Below, piece after piece: positions 8,805 through 17,900 of a stretch of DNA of 64,000 nucleotides. The translations under genes were made by a program, and so were the position numbers. The notes beneath the pieces are model-generated. The model saw only the letters and a program-made list of their open reading frames with translations. It was not told where the DNA came from and searched no databases. This DNA comes from Halosimplex litoreum (lineage in GTDB: Archaea; Halobacteriota; Halobacteria; Halobacteriales; Haloarculaceae): positions 868,001 to 932,000 of the forward strand of contig NZ_CP065856.1 of the NCBI RefSeq assembly GCF_016065055.1, in the 5' to 3' direction. Positions within the stretch are counted from its first letter, which is position 1, and each line of letters begins with the position of its first letter.

Positions 8805-10414
8805 GGCGCGACACCTCCGTTTGACAGCGCCTCAACAGCGCCCTGCACGGCCCCAGTAGGCGCCGCGAGGGTCGCCGCCCCCGGCGGGAGCAGCGGGTTG
8901 ACCGCGTCCTGGATCATCTGATACACCAGGCCCGGGTCGACACCCAGGGCGATGACCAGTGCCAGCAGCACGACCAGCGGCGCCACGTCGTGGACGGGCG
9001 CACGCGAGACGTCGTAGTCCGTGGCGAGGCTGTACTCGCCGAACAGCGTCCGCTGCATCGCCCACAGCAGGTAGCCGGCGACGATGACGATGCCGAACAT
9101 CCCGGCGGCGGTCACCAGCGGTGCGGCGGGGATGTACGGCGAGGCGAACGCGCCCTGGAAGATGAGGTATTCCGCGGCGAAACCGGCCATCAGCGGCAGG
9201 CCCATGTAGCCGAACGCGGCGGCGACGAGGATGCCGACGGTCCAGGGCATCCGGTCGGCGATCCCGGAGATGTCGCCGACCATCCGCGTGTGGGTCTCGT
9301 TGTAGATGACGCCGACCGTCATGAACATCAGCCCCGAGATGAGGCCGTGGGCGACCATCTGGAAGGTCGCGCCGCCGAAGCCGTGCGGGGTGAACGCGAC
9401 CAGCCCCAGGATGACGTAGCCCATCGACGAGATGGAGGAGTAGGCGACGATGCGCTTGAGATCCTGCTGTGCAAGCGCGAGCATCGCCCCGTAGATGATG
9501 CTGAGGACGCCGAAGGCGACGATGATCGCCGCGTACTCCTGTGCGACGTCCTGGAGCATCGTGAAGTTGAACCGCAGCAGGGCGTAGGTCCCCATCTTCA
9601 GGAGGACGCCCGCCAGCATCACGGAGACGGGCGTCGGGGCCTCGACGTGGGCGTCGGGCAGCCACGTGTGGACCGGGAAGACGGGCACCTTCACCGCGAA
9701 GCCGGCGAACATCAGCGCGAACGCGACCACGCGGAGCGTATCGGGCGCGATGCCCGCGATGCTCCCGAGGTTGCCGTCGGCGGCCAGCGCCTGCGCGATG
9801 GCCGGCAGGTCGAACGTCGAGACCGAGTCGCCCAGCCCGAACACGAGCGCCATGAAGCCGACGAACATGACCAGCGTCGCCACGTTCGTGTAGACGAAGA
9901 ACTTGATGGCGGCGTACTTCCGGCGCGGGCCGCCCCAGACGCCGATGAGGAAGTACATCGGGACGAGCACGGCCTCCCAGAACACCAGCCACAGCAGGAA
10001 GTCCAGCGCGGTGAACACGCCGATGAGACTGGCCTCCATCAGGAGCATCAGCCCGTAGAACTGCGACTGGCGCTCGTCGATCGGCGTCCACGAGCTGACC
10101 AGCGCCAGCGTCGTCAGCACGGTCGCGAGCACGAGCAGCGGCAGGCTGATACCGTCGAGACCGACGTGCCAGGCCAGGTCGTAGCGACCGAGACTCAGCC
10201 AGCCGATCGTCGACTCGAAGGCGATGTCGCCGTCGGCTAGCAGCGCGTTGCCGACGCCGTCGAAGGCCGTGTACATCCACAGCGAGATCCCGACGGGGAC
10301 GAGGCTCACCGCGGCGGCGAGCTTGCCCGCCCACTCGTCGGGGGCGAGGAAGACCAGCAGTGCGCCCAGCAGCGTGGCGCCCAGCAGGGCTTCGACGGGC
10401 CCGGCGATCGGCAT
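8798..10414 (-). CDS. nuoM: NADH dehydrogenase-like complex I subunit M
   Basis: This 538-residue proton-pumping subunit is homologous to Mrp antiporters. Seen: FWEAVLVPMYFLIGVWGG (conserved TM5 Glu of NuoM), VKVPVFPVHTWLPDAHVEA and the conserved central LLKMGTYALLRFNF. The last base of the nuoL stop codon is the first base of this gene's ATG, so translation is probably coupled. It acts in the membrane arm between NuoL and NuoN. Confidence 0.95.
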   Translation of the reverse strand: MPIAGPVEALLGATLLGALLVFLAPDEWAGKLAAAVSLVPVGISLWMYTAFDGVGNALLADGDIAFESTIGWLSLGRYDLAWHVGLDGISLPLLVLATVLTTLALVSSWTPIDERQSQFYGLMLLMEASLIGVFTALDFLLWLVFWEAVLVPMYFLIGVWGGPRRKYAAIKFFVYTNVATLVMFVGFMALVFGLGDSVSTFDLPAIAQALAADGNLGSIAGIAPDTLRVVAFALMFAGFAVKVPVFPVHTWLPDAHVEAPTPVSVMLAGVLLKMGTYALLRFNFTMLQDVAQEYAAIIVAFGVLSIIYGAMLALAQQDLKRIVAYSSISSMGYVILGLVAFTPHGFGGATFQMVAHGLISGLMFMTVGVIYNETHTRMVGDISGIADRMPWTVGILVAAAFGYMGLPLMAGFAAEYLIFQGAFASPYIPAAPLVTAAGMFGIVIVAGYLLWAMQRTLFGEYSLATDYDVSRAPVHDVAPLVVLLALVIALGVDPGLVYQMIQDAVNPLLPPGAATLAAPTGAVQGAVEALSNGGVAPW

Positions 10415-12510
10415 CAGGCACCACCTCCGAGCACGACGAAGACGACCAGCAACAGCGCGAGCGAGAGGGTCATCAGCGCCGCGTAGTTCGAGACGACGCC
10501 CGACTGGATGCGGCGGAAGCGCGAGCCGGTGAAGAGGCTCACGCTACTGACGCCGTTGACGACGCCGTCGACGACGCCCTGGTCGAACTTGTCCGCGGCC
10601 CGCGAGATCGGGACCGTCACGCCCTGTGCCAGCCACACCTGATACTCGTCCTGATAGTAGTTGTGCATGAGCAGCGTCTTCGCACCTCCCAACTTGTCCG
10701 TGTGCTCGACCGGCTGGTCGACGCCGTAGAGGCTCCGGGCGAACAGGACGCCCGCGATCGCCAACCCGAGGGAGATAGCCGCCGAGGCGAGCAGCGTCGG
10801 CGTCTCCCCCAGCGGATAGGCCGAACTGATGTTGGCGAAGTCGTGCATCAGTTCCTCGTAGGTGACCAGGTCGGTCGACAGCGCCGCCGGCCAGCCGCCC
10901 TCGTCGGGCCCGTGGACCCACTTGTGGAGGAAGTCGATCGGTGCGCCGGTCAGCTCCGCGACCGGCTTCATGTTGAGGAACCCGACCGTCGCCGCGCCGA
11001 TACCGAGCACGGCCAGCGGCGCCTTGACGTTCCAGCGCACGGGTTCGGGGTCACGCGCCGTGTCCGAACGCGCGTCGCCGTGGAAGGTCAGGTAGACCAT
11101 CCGGAACGTGTAGAAGCCCGTGAAGAACACGGCCAGCAGCCCCATCGCGTACGCGAGCAGATACATCGGTCCGAGCATCCCCTCGCTGCCGAAGCCGTGG
11201 ATGAGCGCCTCGTAGAGCACCTCGTCCTTGGACCAGAAGCCCGCGAACGGGACGATGCCCGCGAGCGCGAGCGAGCCCGAGAGGAACGTCCAGTAGGTGA
11301 CGGGCATCTTCTCTTTGAGCCCGCCCATGTCCCACATGTTCTCGTTGTGGTGCATCGCGATGATGACCGACCCGGCGCCGAGGAACAGGAGCGCCTTGAA
11401 GATCGCGTGGGTCGTCAGGTGGAAGACCGCGGCGACGTAGCCACCGGAGCCCAGCGCGAGCATCATGTAGCCGTACTGGCTGATAGTCGAGTACGCGAGC
11501 ACCTGCTTGAGCTCCTGTTTGACGACGCCCATCGTCGCCGCGAACAGGGCGGTGAAGCCACCGATCAGCGCGATGACCGCCAGCGCCGTCGGGGAGAGCA
11601 GGTAGAAGCCGTACATGCGCGCGACGAGGTAGACGCCGGCCGCGACCATCGTCGCCGCGTGGATGAGCGCCGAGACCGGCGTCGGGCCCTCCATCGCGTC
11701 GGGCAGCCAGGTGTGCAGCGGGAACTGGGCGGACTTGCCGACGACGCCGCCGAGCACGAGCAGCCCGAGGATCGTCATCCAGGTCCCCGCGCCGTAGCCG
11801 GCGGTGAAGACGTCCGCCTCGCCGTTGAGCGCCATCTCGGCGACCTGCGGGAAGCTCGCCATCGTGCCCGAGGCGGTCTCGACGGGCGCGAACAGACCGG
11901 TTCCGAAGGTGGCGAGGATGCCGACCACGCCGATGAGGAAGAAGTAGTCACCGAAGCGGGTGACCAGGAACGCCTTCTTCGCGGCCGACGGCGGGCCGTC
12001 CTCGCGGAACCAGAAGCCGATCAGGAGGTACGAACAGAGCCCGACCAGCTCGAAGAACATGAACGCCATCAGGATGTTGTTCGAGAAGACGAAGGCGAGC
12101 ATGCTCGCCGTGAACAGGCCCAGTCCGGCGTAGTAGCGGGGCAGACCGGTCTCGCCCTCGTCGTTCATGTAGCCCAGCGAGAAGACGTGGACCAACAGAG
12201 CGATGAGCGAGACGATGACGAGCATGAGCGCCGTCAACGGGTCGACCAGGATACCGAACCGGAGCGTGAGCGCGCCGTCGGCGACGCCGGCGACCCACGT
12301 GTAGAGGTTCTCGTTGTAGTAGGTCGCGGGGCCGGTGACCCCGGCGACGGTCAGCGCCGTCCAGATCGAGAGGACGAGCGAGCCGGCGGTCGCGATGATG
12401 CCGGCCTCGGCGCCGCGCTTCGGCATGTACTGCCCGGCGAACAACGAGACGACGAACGCCAGGAACGGGAGCGCTGCGATCGCGGGAACGAAGTCGAATG
12501 CACCTGCCAT
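10414..12510 (-). CDS. nuoL: NADH dehydrogenase-like complex I subunit L
   Basis: This 698-residue distal membrane-arm subunit is the largest antiporter-like subunit. Motifs include FMFFELVGLCSYLLIGFW (TM5 Glu), KSAQFPLHTWLPDAMEGPTPVSALIHAATMV and KQELKQVLAYSTISQYGYM. A long C-terminal region with extra helices fits the NuoL lateral-helix extension. The start codon lies one base after the nuoK stop, and a GAGGTGGT stretch over the nuoK stop could serve as ribosome-binding site. Confidence 0.95.
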   Translation of the reverse strand: MAGAFDFVPAIAALPFLAFVVSLFAGQYMPKRGAEAGIIATAGSLVLSIWTALTVAGVTGPATYYNENLYTWVAGVADGALTLRFGILVDPLTALMLVIVSLIALLVHVFSLGYMNDEGETGLPRYYAGLGLFTASMLAFVFSNNILMAFMFFELVGLCSYLLIGFWFREDGPPSAAKKAFLVTRFGDYFFLIGVVGILATFGTGLFAPVETASGTMASFPQVAEMALNGEADVFTAGYGAGTWMTILGLLVLGGVVGKSAQFPLHTWLPDAMEGPTPVSALIHAATMVAAGVYLVARMYGFYLLSPTALAVIALIGGFTALFAATMGVVKQELKQVLAYSTISQYGYMMLALGSGGYVAAVFHLTTHAIFKALLFLGAGSVIIAMHHNENMWDMGGLKEKMPVTYWTFLSGSLALAGIVPFAGFWSKDEVLYEALIHGFGSEGMLGPMYLLAYAMGLLAVFFTGFYTFRMVYLTFHGDARSDTARDPEPVRWNVKAPLAVLGIGAATVGFLNMKPVAELTGAPIDFLHKWVHGPDEGGWPAALSTDLVTYEELMHDFANISSAYPLGETPTLLASAAISLGLAIAGVLFARSLYGVDQPVEHTDKLGGAKTLLMHNYYQDEYQVWLAQGVTVPISRAADKFDQGVVDGVVNGVSSVSLFTGSRFRRIQSGVVSNYAALMTLSLALLLVVFVVLGGGA

Positions 12511-12511
12511 C

Positions 12512-12817
12512 TTACCACCTCATCGTAGCCGCTTTGGTCACGTCCACACCCTCGAAGTTGCGATACAGGACGAGGATGATGCCGATACCGACCGCCACTT
12601 CCGCGGCGGCCAGCGCCATGACGAACAGCGAGAACACCTGCCCCGTGAGGTTCCCGTAGTGGAACGAGAACGCGACGAGGTTGATGTTCGCCGCGTTGAG
12701 CATCAGCTCGACGGACATCAGGAATATCAGGGCGTTACTGCGCGTCAGAACCCCGTAGACGCCGATGCAGAACACCGCCGCCGACAGCAGCAGGTAGTAC
12801 TGGGTCGCGATCGCCAT
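12512..12817 (-). CDS. nuoK: NADH dehydrogenase-like complex I subunit K
   Basis: This 101-residue, three-helix membrane subunit matches the usual NuoK size. The diagnostic SVELMLNAANINLVAF (conserved membrane Glu) and ALAAAEVAVGIGIIL segments (second conserved Glu) are both present. These carboxylates link the E-channel to the antiporter subunits. Start and stop overlap its neighbours by one base (nuoJ2) and nearly so (nuoL), so it is part of one polycistron. Confidence 0.95.
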   Translation of the reverse strand: MAIATQYYLLLSAAVFCIGVYGVLTRSNALIFLMSVELMLNAANINLVAFSFHYGNLTGQVFSLFVMALAAAEVAVGIGIILVLYRNFEGVDVTKAATMRW

Positions 12818-13206
12818 CAGTCCTCACCTCCCTCGGAGCCGTTCGCCCCGTCGGTCCGGTCGTCGTCCCCGCGGCCCGCGAGCCGGCGGCCGCCGTCGGT
12901 CAGCGCGGTGACGACGCTCTCGTCGTCCTCGCGTCGTGCGAGCGTGACGGCGCCGTCCAGCGCCGCGTCGAGAACCAGCGCGATGATGATGAAGGCGACC
13001 AGGAAGCTCTCGGCCTCGATCGCGGCCTGGTCGACCATGTTGAACATCGCGTAGCCGATACTCGCGACGATGCTGCCGTCGGGGAAGCCGGCGGGCTGGC
13101 CCAGCTCCGCCATGAAGAACACGTAGGCCATGACGGCCAGCAGGGCCAGCGCGGCCAGCCCGTTGACGTAGTTCACGTCGGTCGCCAGCCGCGGACGGGA
13201 GGTCAT
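12817..13206 (-). CDS. Complex I subunit J, C-terminal half (J2)
   Basis: This 129-residue protein has two hydrophobic helices (near 13-32 and 57-82) and a charged Gly/Asp-rich tail of about 45 residues. It corresponds to the C-terminal part of bacterial NuoJ; haloarchaea commonly split nuoJ into J1 and J2. Its start overlaps the nuoJ1 stop by 4 bp (ATGA). The acidic, glycine-rich tail is probably cytoplasmic and of no known function. Confidence 0.85.
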   Translation of the reverse strand: MTSRPRLATDVNYVNGLAALALLAVMAYVFFMAELGQPAGFPDGSIVASIGYAMFNMVDQAAIEAESFLVAFIIIALVLDAALDGAVTLARREDDESVVTALTDGGRRLAGRGDDDRTDGANGSEGGED

Positions 13207-13472
13207 GTCGCCACCTCGTCGGACTGGGTGTCTTTCTCCGTGAGCATGATGGCGAACGTGATGAGGATGAGGACCCCACCGACGTACACCAGTATCTGCA
13301 TCGCGGCGATGAACTCGGCACGGAGCATGACGTAGTACACTGCCACCGAAAGCAGCGCCACGCCGAGCATCAGCGCCGAGTGCCAGACGTCGCGCGCTAA
13401 CACGACGCCGAGGCTGCTCCCCAGTGTAACTATGGCGAACAGCGCAAACGCGATTGACTCGAGCAATGCCAT
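13203..13472 (-). CDS. Complex I subunit J, N-terminal half (J1)
   Basis: This 89-residue, three-helix protein contains the NuoJ hallmark YVGGVLILITFAIMLT with the pi-bulge helix (YxGxxxxL/F). The start at 13472 (MALLESIAF) has a GGAGGT ribosome-binding site about 11 bp upstream, unusual in a genome with many leaderless genes, and marks it as the first gene of this operon. In the haloarchaeal arrangement known to me nuoA-B-CD-H-I would precede it; none of them is in this window. Confidence 0.88.
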   Translation of the reverse strand: MALLESIAFALFAIVTLGSSLGVVLARDVWHSALMLGVALLSVAVYYVMLRAEFIAAMQILVYVGGVLILITFAIMLTEKDTQSDEVAT

Positions 13473-13738
13473 CGTTGTCTCGAACCTCCTACCGGACGCC
13501 CTTTGAAGATTTCTGTATCGTCCCGCGCGTGGCCGCTCAGGCGCCCGAAACCGTTAACGATTCGACGCAAACCGCAGGTCGACCCGCCGTCGACACCCGT
13601 ATCGACGCCTGCCGTGTTCGGGACGCGTCGCTCTCGGCCCCGTCCGCTCGTTCGGGTCACGCACCGCGCCACTCGCGCGCGCTCGACCGCCCGCCCGAAC
13701 CGGCGTCCGGTCGGCGTGCGGCCCCGGCCCGCGTCGAC

Positions 13739-14023
13739 CTATTCGATCCGGCTCTCGTCGTAGCGCGAGACGTACCGGACCGCGAGCAGGAGCACGCCCA
13801 GGCCGACGCCGACGGTGACCACTCCGAACGTCGCCATCCCGAGCGGCGACGCCGGTAAATCGACGACGAAGAACAGGGACGGGTTCATGCCCTCGGGGTT
13901 GACGTACCCCAGCAGGGCGCCCATCGCGCCTGCGACGCCGAGCACGGCCAGGTACACCGCCAGGACGACGCGCGAGCCCGCGACCCGCCCGCCGAGCGCC
14001 AGTCGATCGGTGTTGGCTGTCAC
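13739..14023 (-). CDS. Small haloarchaeal membrane protein near cox genes
   Basis: This 94-residue protein has two clear transmembrane helices (about 18-42 and 57-82) joined by a loop with NPEGMNPSLFF, and a short charged C-terminus. I do not recognise a functional domain; similar small proteins sit beside cytochrome oxidase genes in haloarchaea. It is divergent from the 38-residue gene at 14083, with a 59-bp shared promoter region. A role in oxidase assembly is only suggested by location. Confidence 0.65.
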   Translation of the reverse strand: MTANTDRLALGGRVAGSRVVLAVYLAVLGVAGAMGALLGYVNPEGMNPSLFFVVDLPASPLGMATFGVVTVGVGLGVLLLAVRYVSRYDESRIE

Positions 14024-14082
14024 GACCGGCCGTTAGACCTGCGGGTGGTTAGCCTTTTCACATCGCAGCCGTATCCTCTAGC

Positions 14083-14199
14083 ATGAGCGACTTCGACGAC
14101 GACTCCGGGTTCTCGGAGAAAGAACTCCTGCTGTTCGTCCTCACGGGCATCGCGCTGCTGATGGGCGCTTCCACCTTCGTCCTCGTGCTGGGCGGGTGA
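14083..14199 (+). CDS. 38-residue single-helix membrane peptide
   Basis: ATG at 14083 opens a frame MSDFDDDSGFSEKELLLFV... that ends at TGA 14197-14199. It has an acidic N-terminus followed by one hydrophobic helix of about 22 residues (ELLLFVLTGIALLMGASTFV). Codon use is typical of the host, and the location between oxidase-associated genes fits the tiny accessory peptides of haloarchaeal cox clusters. It is probably a respiratory-complex-associated micro-protein; no function is demonstrated. Confidence 0.6.
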   Translation: MSDFDDDSGFSEKELLLFVLTGIALLMGASTFVLVLGG

Positions 14200-14337
14200 G
14201 ACACCCCCAGATCACCCCGTTCACCGGCTCGCCAGCGGCGGCCCCACGATAGCGTCCTCCGGGGCGGGTCCGGGACAGCGGCGACCGCGGTCGGTATCGA
14301 ACGCGTACGTTTCGCCGGGCGGGCCGTATCCGGGGTG

Positions 14338-14718
14338 ATGGATCCCGAGCGCTCACTCGCGACTCTCGGCGTCGGAGCCCTCTACGACCCCGTCCGGTTC
14401 TATCGGGACGGACTCGGCTTCCCGATACAGGACCGGGAGCCCGATAGCGACGTGGCTTTCTTCGAACTCGACGGCGCGTGACTCTCGCTGGACCCGCGGG
14501 ACCTCCTCGCGGAAGACGCGACCGTGCCGGCCGACGGGTCCGGATTCTCCGGCGTCACGCTCACCCACACCGTCCCGAGCGAGGACGAGGTCGACACGGG
14601 CCTCGCGGAGGCGGCGGCCGCGGGCGGTCGGATCGTCGAGCCGGCACGGGAGACTTCCTGGGGCGGGTGCTCCGAGTATTTCGCAGACTCCGACGGTCAC
14701 CTCTGGGAGGTCGCGTAG
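14338..14718 (+). pseudogene. VOC/glyoxalase family gene with internal stop
   Basis: Starting at ATG 14338, the frame reads a VOC (glyoxalase/bleomycin resistance) fold: VRFYRDGLGFPIQD, VAFFELDGA, then TGA at 14479-14481 (codon 48). It continues in the same frame with LSLDPRDLLAEDATV, SGVTLTHTVPSEDEV and the C-terminal YFADSDGHLWEVA before TAG at 14718. Relatives have a sense codon (often Trp or Arg) at the stop position, so a point mutation inactivated it. The second half alone could in principle be translated from 14524, but would lack half the fold. Confidence 0.75.
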
Positions 14719-14790
14719 CCGGGTCTCACCGGGGAATAGCTCGGTGGCGTTCGAATCTTCCGGAAAAACGTCGTTCGGTCGCGGTCGCGC

Positions 14791-16638
14791 TCAGTTCTCG
14801 GTGTCGCCGGCGCCGTCCTCGTCGACGACTTCGCCACCGTCGGGACGGGGCTCCGAAGCGGCATCGTCCGCGTCACTCTCGACACCGCCGTCCGTGACGG
14901 CCTTCTCTTCCTCACCGCCGTCCGCCAGCGCGGTCGTGATGCGGCGCTCGTGCCACTCGAACTCGCGGCCGTGCTGGTCGGTCTCCTTGAGGTCCCACGG
15001 GTCGGGGTCCTCGAGCTGGGGGCCTTCCAGCCAGGAGGAGAGCAGGTTCCAGACGAAGATGATCTGGCCGATCAGCAGGATGACGGCACCGACGGAAGCC
15101 GCCTGGTGCATCAGCGTCACCATGTTCAGCGGTGCGATGGCGCTGTTGAAGTCGTAGGTCGCGTACCGGCGGGGCATGCCGAGGTAGCCCAGGAACAGCA
15201 TCGCGAAGAAGGTGATGTTGGTCCCGATCATCGACAGCCAGAAGTGGGCCTTGCCGAGCGTGCGCTGGTACATCCGACCGGTGAAGATGGGGAACCAGTA
15301 GTAGATACCGGCGAATCCGGCGAACGCGATGGCGCCCATCACGACGTAGTGGAAGTGACCGACCACGTAGTAGGTGTCGTGGAGGATCTGGTCGACGGGG
15401 ACGCTGGCGAGGAAGACGCCGGTCACGCCGCCGATGATGAAGTTCGCGACGAAGCCGATGCAGAACAGCATCGGCGTGGTCAGCCGAATGCGGCCGTTCC
15501 ACATCGTCGTGATCCAGTTGAACGTCTTGACCGCGGAGGGTATCGCGATTGCGAGCGAGACGGCCATGAACGAGGCGCGCAGCCGCGGGTCGATGCCCGT
15601 CGTGAACATGTGGTGGGCCCAGACGCCGAAGCTCAGGACGCCGATGGCCAGCGTCGAGTAGACGACGAACTTGAACCCGAACAGCTTGCGGCCGGAGAAC
15701 TTGGGGATGACGTAGCTGACGATCCCCATCGGCGGGAGCACGAGGATGTACACCTCTGGGTGGCCGAAGAACCAGAACAGGTGTTGCCAGAGGATGGGGC
15801 TCCCGCCGTCGACGGTGAAGAACGTCGTCGCGAGGTTGCGGTCGAGCAGGAGCATGATGAGGGCGCTGCCCAGCAGCGGGAACGCGAAGAGGATGAGCGC
15901 CGACTGGGTGAGGATGGTCCACGAGAAGATGTCGAGGTTCGCCCAGCTGACGTCGTCGTCGCGCTCGGTGAAGATGGTCGCGATGAAGTTGATCGCCCCC
16001 ATCGTCGCCGAGACCCCGGTGAGGTGTAGACCGAGCAGCATCAGGTCGACGCCGGGGTTGGCCTGTTCGGCCGACAGCGGCGTGTACATCGTCCAGGCGG
16101 TCTGTGCGCCCGTCATGTCCGGCAGGAAGAAGCCGGCCCAGATGAGCAGCGCACCGGGCGGGAGCAGCCAGAAGGCGATAGCGTTGATCCGCGGGAACGC
16201 CATGTCGTCGGCCCCGATCAACAGCGGGACGAAGTAGTTCGCGAACGCCGCGATGATGGGCGTCCCGAACAGGAACAGCATCGTAATCCCGTGGCTGGTC
16301 AGGATGGCGTTGTAGAAGCCGTTTTCGAAGACCGCGCCGGTCGGCGCGATGAGCTGCACCCGGATACCGAAGGCCATCAGGCCACCGACGGCGAAGGCGA
16401 TGACGGCGTACGTGCCGTAGAGGATGCCGATGTCCTTGTGGTCGACCGTCGTCAGCCAGCGAGTGATGCCCGCCGGCTTCTCGCGGTGGACGACGGCACC
16501 GGCGTCACCGTACCCGCCGCCACCACCGCTCACCAGCGGTGTATACGAGCGCCAGTCTTCGACCCGTGAGAGAAACGCTACGACGCCGACGAGGAAAACC
16601 CCCATCAACACCGTGAGCGTGAGCTGCGCTGATACCAT
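14791..16638 (-). CDS. coxA: Cytochrome c oxidase subunit I
   Basis: This 615-residue heme-copper oxidase catalytic subunit reduces O2 to water. By counting: heme a ligands His116 and His430, heme a3 ligand His428, and CuB ligands His293, His342 and His343, with the cross-linked Tyr297 in HPEVY. Glu295 of HPEVY and Lys371 match the D- and K-channel residues of A-type oxidases. An N-terminal extension with a glycine run (38-42) and a C-terminal tail of about 70 acidic residues are haloarchaeal additions. Subunit II is not adjacent, so it must be elsewhere. Confidence 0.95.
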   Translation of the reverse strand: MVSAQLTLTVLMGVFLVGVVAFLSRVEDWRSYTPLVSGGGGGYGDAGAVVHREKPAGITRWLTTVDHKDIGILYGTYAVIAFAVGGLMAFGIRVQLIAPTGAVFENGFYNAILTSHGITMLFLFGTPIIAAFANYFVPLLIGADDMAFPRINAIAFWLLPPGALLIWAGFFLPDMTGAQTAWTMYTPLSAEQANPGVDLMLLGLHLTGVSATMGAINFIATIFTERDDDVSWANLDIFSWTILTQSALILFAFPLLGSALIMLLLDRNLATTFFTVDGGSPILWQHLFWFFGHPEVYILVLPPMGIVSYVIPKFSGRKLFGFKFVVYSTLAIGVLSFGVWAHHMFTTGIDPRLRASFMAVSLAIAIPSAVKTFNWITTMWNGRIRLTTPMLFCIGFVANFIIGGVTGVFLASVPVDQILHDTYYVVGHFHYVVMGAIAFAGFAGIYYWFPIFTGRMYQRTLGKAHFWLSMIGTNITFFAMLFLGYLGMPRRYATYDFNSAIAPLNMVTLMHQAASVGAVILLIGQIIFVWNLLSSWLEGPQLEDPDPWDLKETDQHGREFEWHERRITTALADGGEEEKAVTDGGVESDADDAASEPRPDGGEVVDEDGAGDTEN

Positions 16639-16660
16639 GCAGGGACCTCGGGACTGGTAC

Positions 16661-16670
16661 CATATGAATG
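16661..16670 (-). promoter_or_regulatory. Putative TATA box of coxA
   Basis: CATTCATATG on the minus strand is centred about 27 nt before the coxA ATG at 16638. That spacing suits a leaderless or near-leaderless haloarchaeal transcript. Confidence 0.4.
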
Positions 16671-16873
16671 GTTAGGAAACCCTTCCGTAGTACCTGTTCG
16701 CGTGTCCGGGTGCCGCGGGCAGAATCGGGCGCTGTGTTCGACTGGGAAGGACAGGTTCGCGGAGCGGGGGGAGTGGCGAGCGGCGATCGTTCGAGCGCGA
16801 GAGAGGCCCGTCGTTCGATGGCGGTCCGCGCGGTCGGGAGGAGTCGACGCCTCGACCGCGGCCTACGGCCGTC

Positions 16874-17119
16874 TCACTCGTGGTCGACGTCCATCTCGTT
16901 CTCGGCGGAGGAGATCGCTTTGCCGGCGTAGTACGTCAGGATGACGAGCAGAACGGCGGTCACGCCGACGATAGCGAACTGGAGGCCCGTGACCAGCGGG
17001 TCGACGCCCCACGGGGCGAACAGCGCGAACGCACCGATGAAGAAGATCAGGATCCCCAGCGGGATGAAGTTGACCGTCAGGTCAAGCAGCGTCTCGCGGT
17101 CGAAGACCTTCTCTGACAT
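16874..17119 (-). CDS. Small two-helix membrane protein of the cox cluster
   Basis: This 81-residue protein starts at ATG 17119 (MSEKVFDRETLLDLTVNF). Two hydrophobic segments (about 18-38 and 44-65) are followed by an acidic tail with a terminal HE. An in-frame upstream codon at 17164 is rejected because it would start inside the leader. Proteins of this type are found next to heme-copper oxidase genes in haloarchaea; an assembly or accessory role is inferred only from position, upstream of coxA on the same strand. Confidence 0.72.
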   Translation of the reverse strand: MSEKVFDRETLLDLTVNFIPLGILIFFIGAFALFAPWGVDPLVTGLQFAIVGVTAVLLVILTYYAGKAISSAENEMDVDHE

Positions 17120-17237
17120 ACCACGGGATTCGGTCAGGCGGCTAAATATACTGTCGGTTCGCACCGGCGGCGCGCGACTGGGCGGCGAACCCGTTCGGCG
17201 GGGGGCGAGGTGGGATCGAATCCGCCCGACGGCCCGT

Positions 17238-17645
17238 TCAGACTCCTTGCTGACTCCGGCCGACGGCCTGGCTGGTGACGCCGGCGGCGACGAGCATCAC
17301 GCCGGCGACGGCGACGGCGAGGCCGCGGCCGACGATGCCGTTGGGCTCCGTGACGACTTCGAGCAGCCCCACGGAGGCCCCGGGAACCTGCGTCGCCACG
17401 AGGACGCCACCGAGTGCGGTGAAGCCGACGCCGAGCAGCGCGAGCGTCCGCCAGGGGCGGCGAGCGTAGCCCGACTCGCCGAGGATGCCCGCGACGCTCC
17501 CGCCGAGGAGGAGAACCCCGCCGACGGCGAGCGGGAACACGCCGAGGAAGACGCCCACCTCCGCCAGAGCGAACCCCACCGCGACGAGGAGCGGCCACGG
17601 GCTGGCCGTCCGATACTGGTCCGACAGTCCCGGTTGCTCTTCCAT
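17238..17645 (-). CDS. Cox-cluster membrane protein, four helices
   Basis: This 135-residue protein starts MEEQPGLSDQYRTASPWP and then has four hydrophobic helices. The N-terminal phrase is the one I associate with haloarchaeal proteins annotated as cox cluster proteins. An in-frame ATG at 17672 would add nine residues (MTDRFQRGN) and cannot be excluded. It shares strand and neighbourhood with coxA and the 81-residue gene. Function unknown. Confidence 0.72.
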   Translation of the reverse strand: MEEQPGLSDQYRTASPWPLLVAVGFALAEVGVFLGVFPLAVGGVLLLGGSVAGILGESGYARRPWRTLALLGVGFTALGGVLVATQVPGASVGLLEVVTEPNGIVGRGLAVAVAGVMLVAAGVTSQAVGRSQQGV

Positions 17646-17900
17646 GTTCCCGCGTTGGAACCGGTCCGTCATAGGTACACCGAACTCCCGCGCGCACGAC
17701 CTCGGAGACGACCGGCGTCTCTGGCGTTGGGTGGGCGGTCGGCCGCCGACGCGGGGAGTCGGCCACCGACGCAGTGGCGGTCGGCCGTCGACGCGAGAAC
17801 GGTGGTCGCCGGTTCGGGTTCGCGGGCGCCGCGGATCCGGGCGTCGACCGGTCGAACGTGGGCGCAAAGTATTTGGTTCGCATGGGGCTTGTCCAACACA

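Noticed and set aside
10360-12528. Long plus-strand frame (722 codons) opposite nuoL
   Set aside because: Antisense shadow of a high-G+C gene; Arg/Glu/His-rich translation without domains, while nuoL on the other strand is unmistakable.
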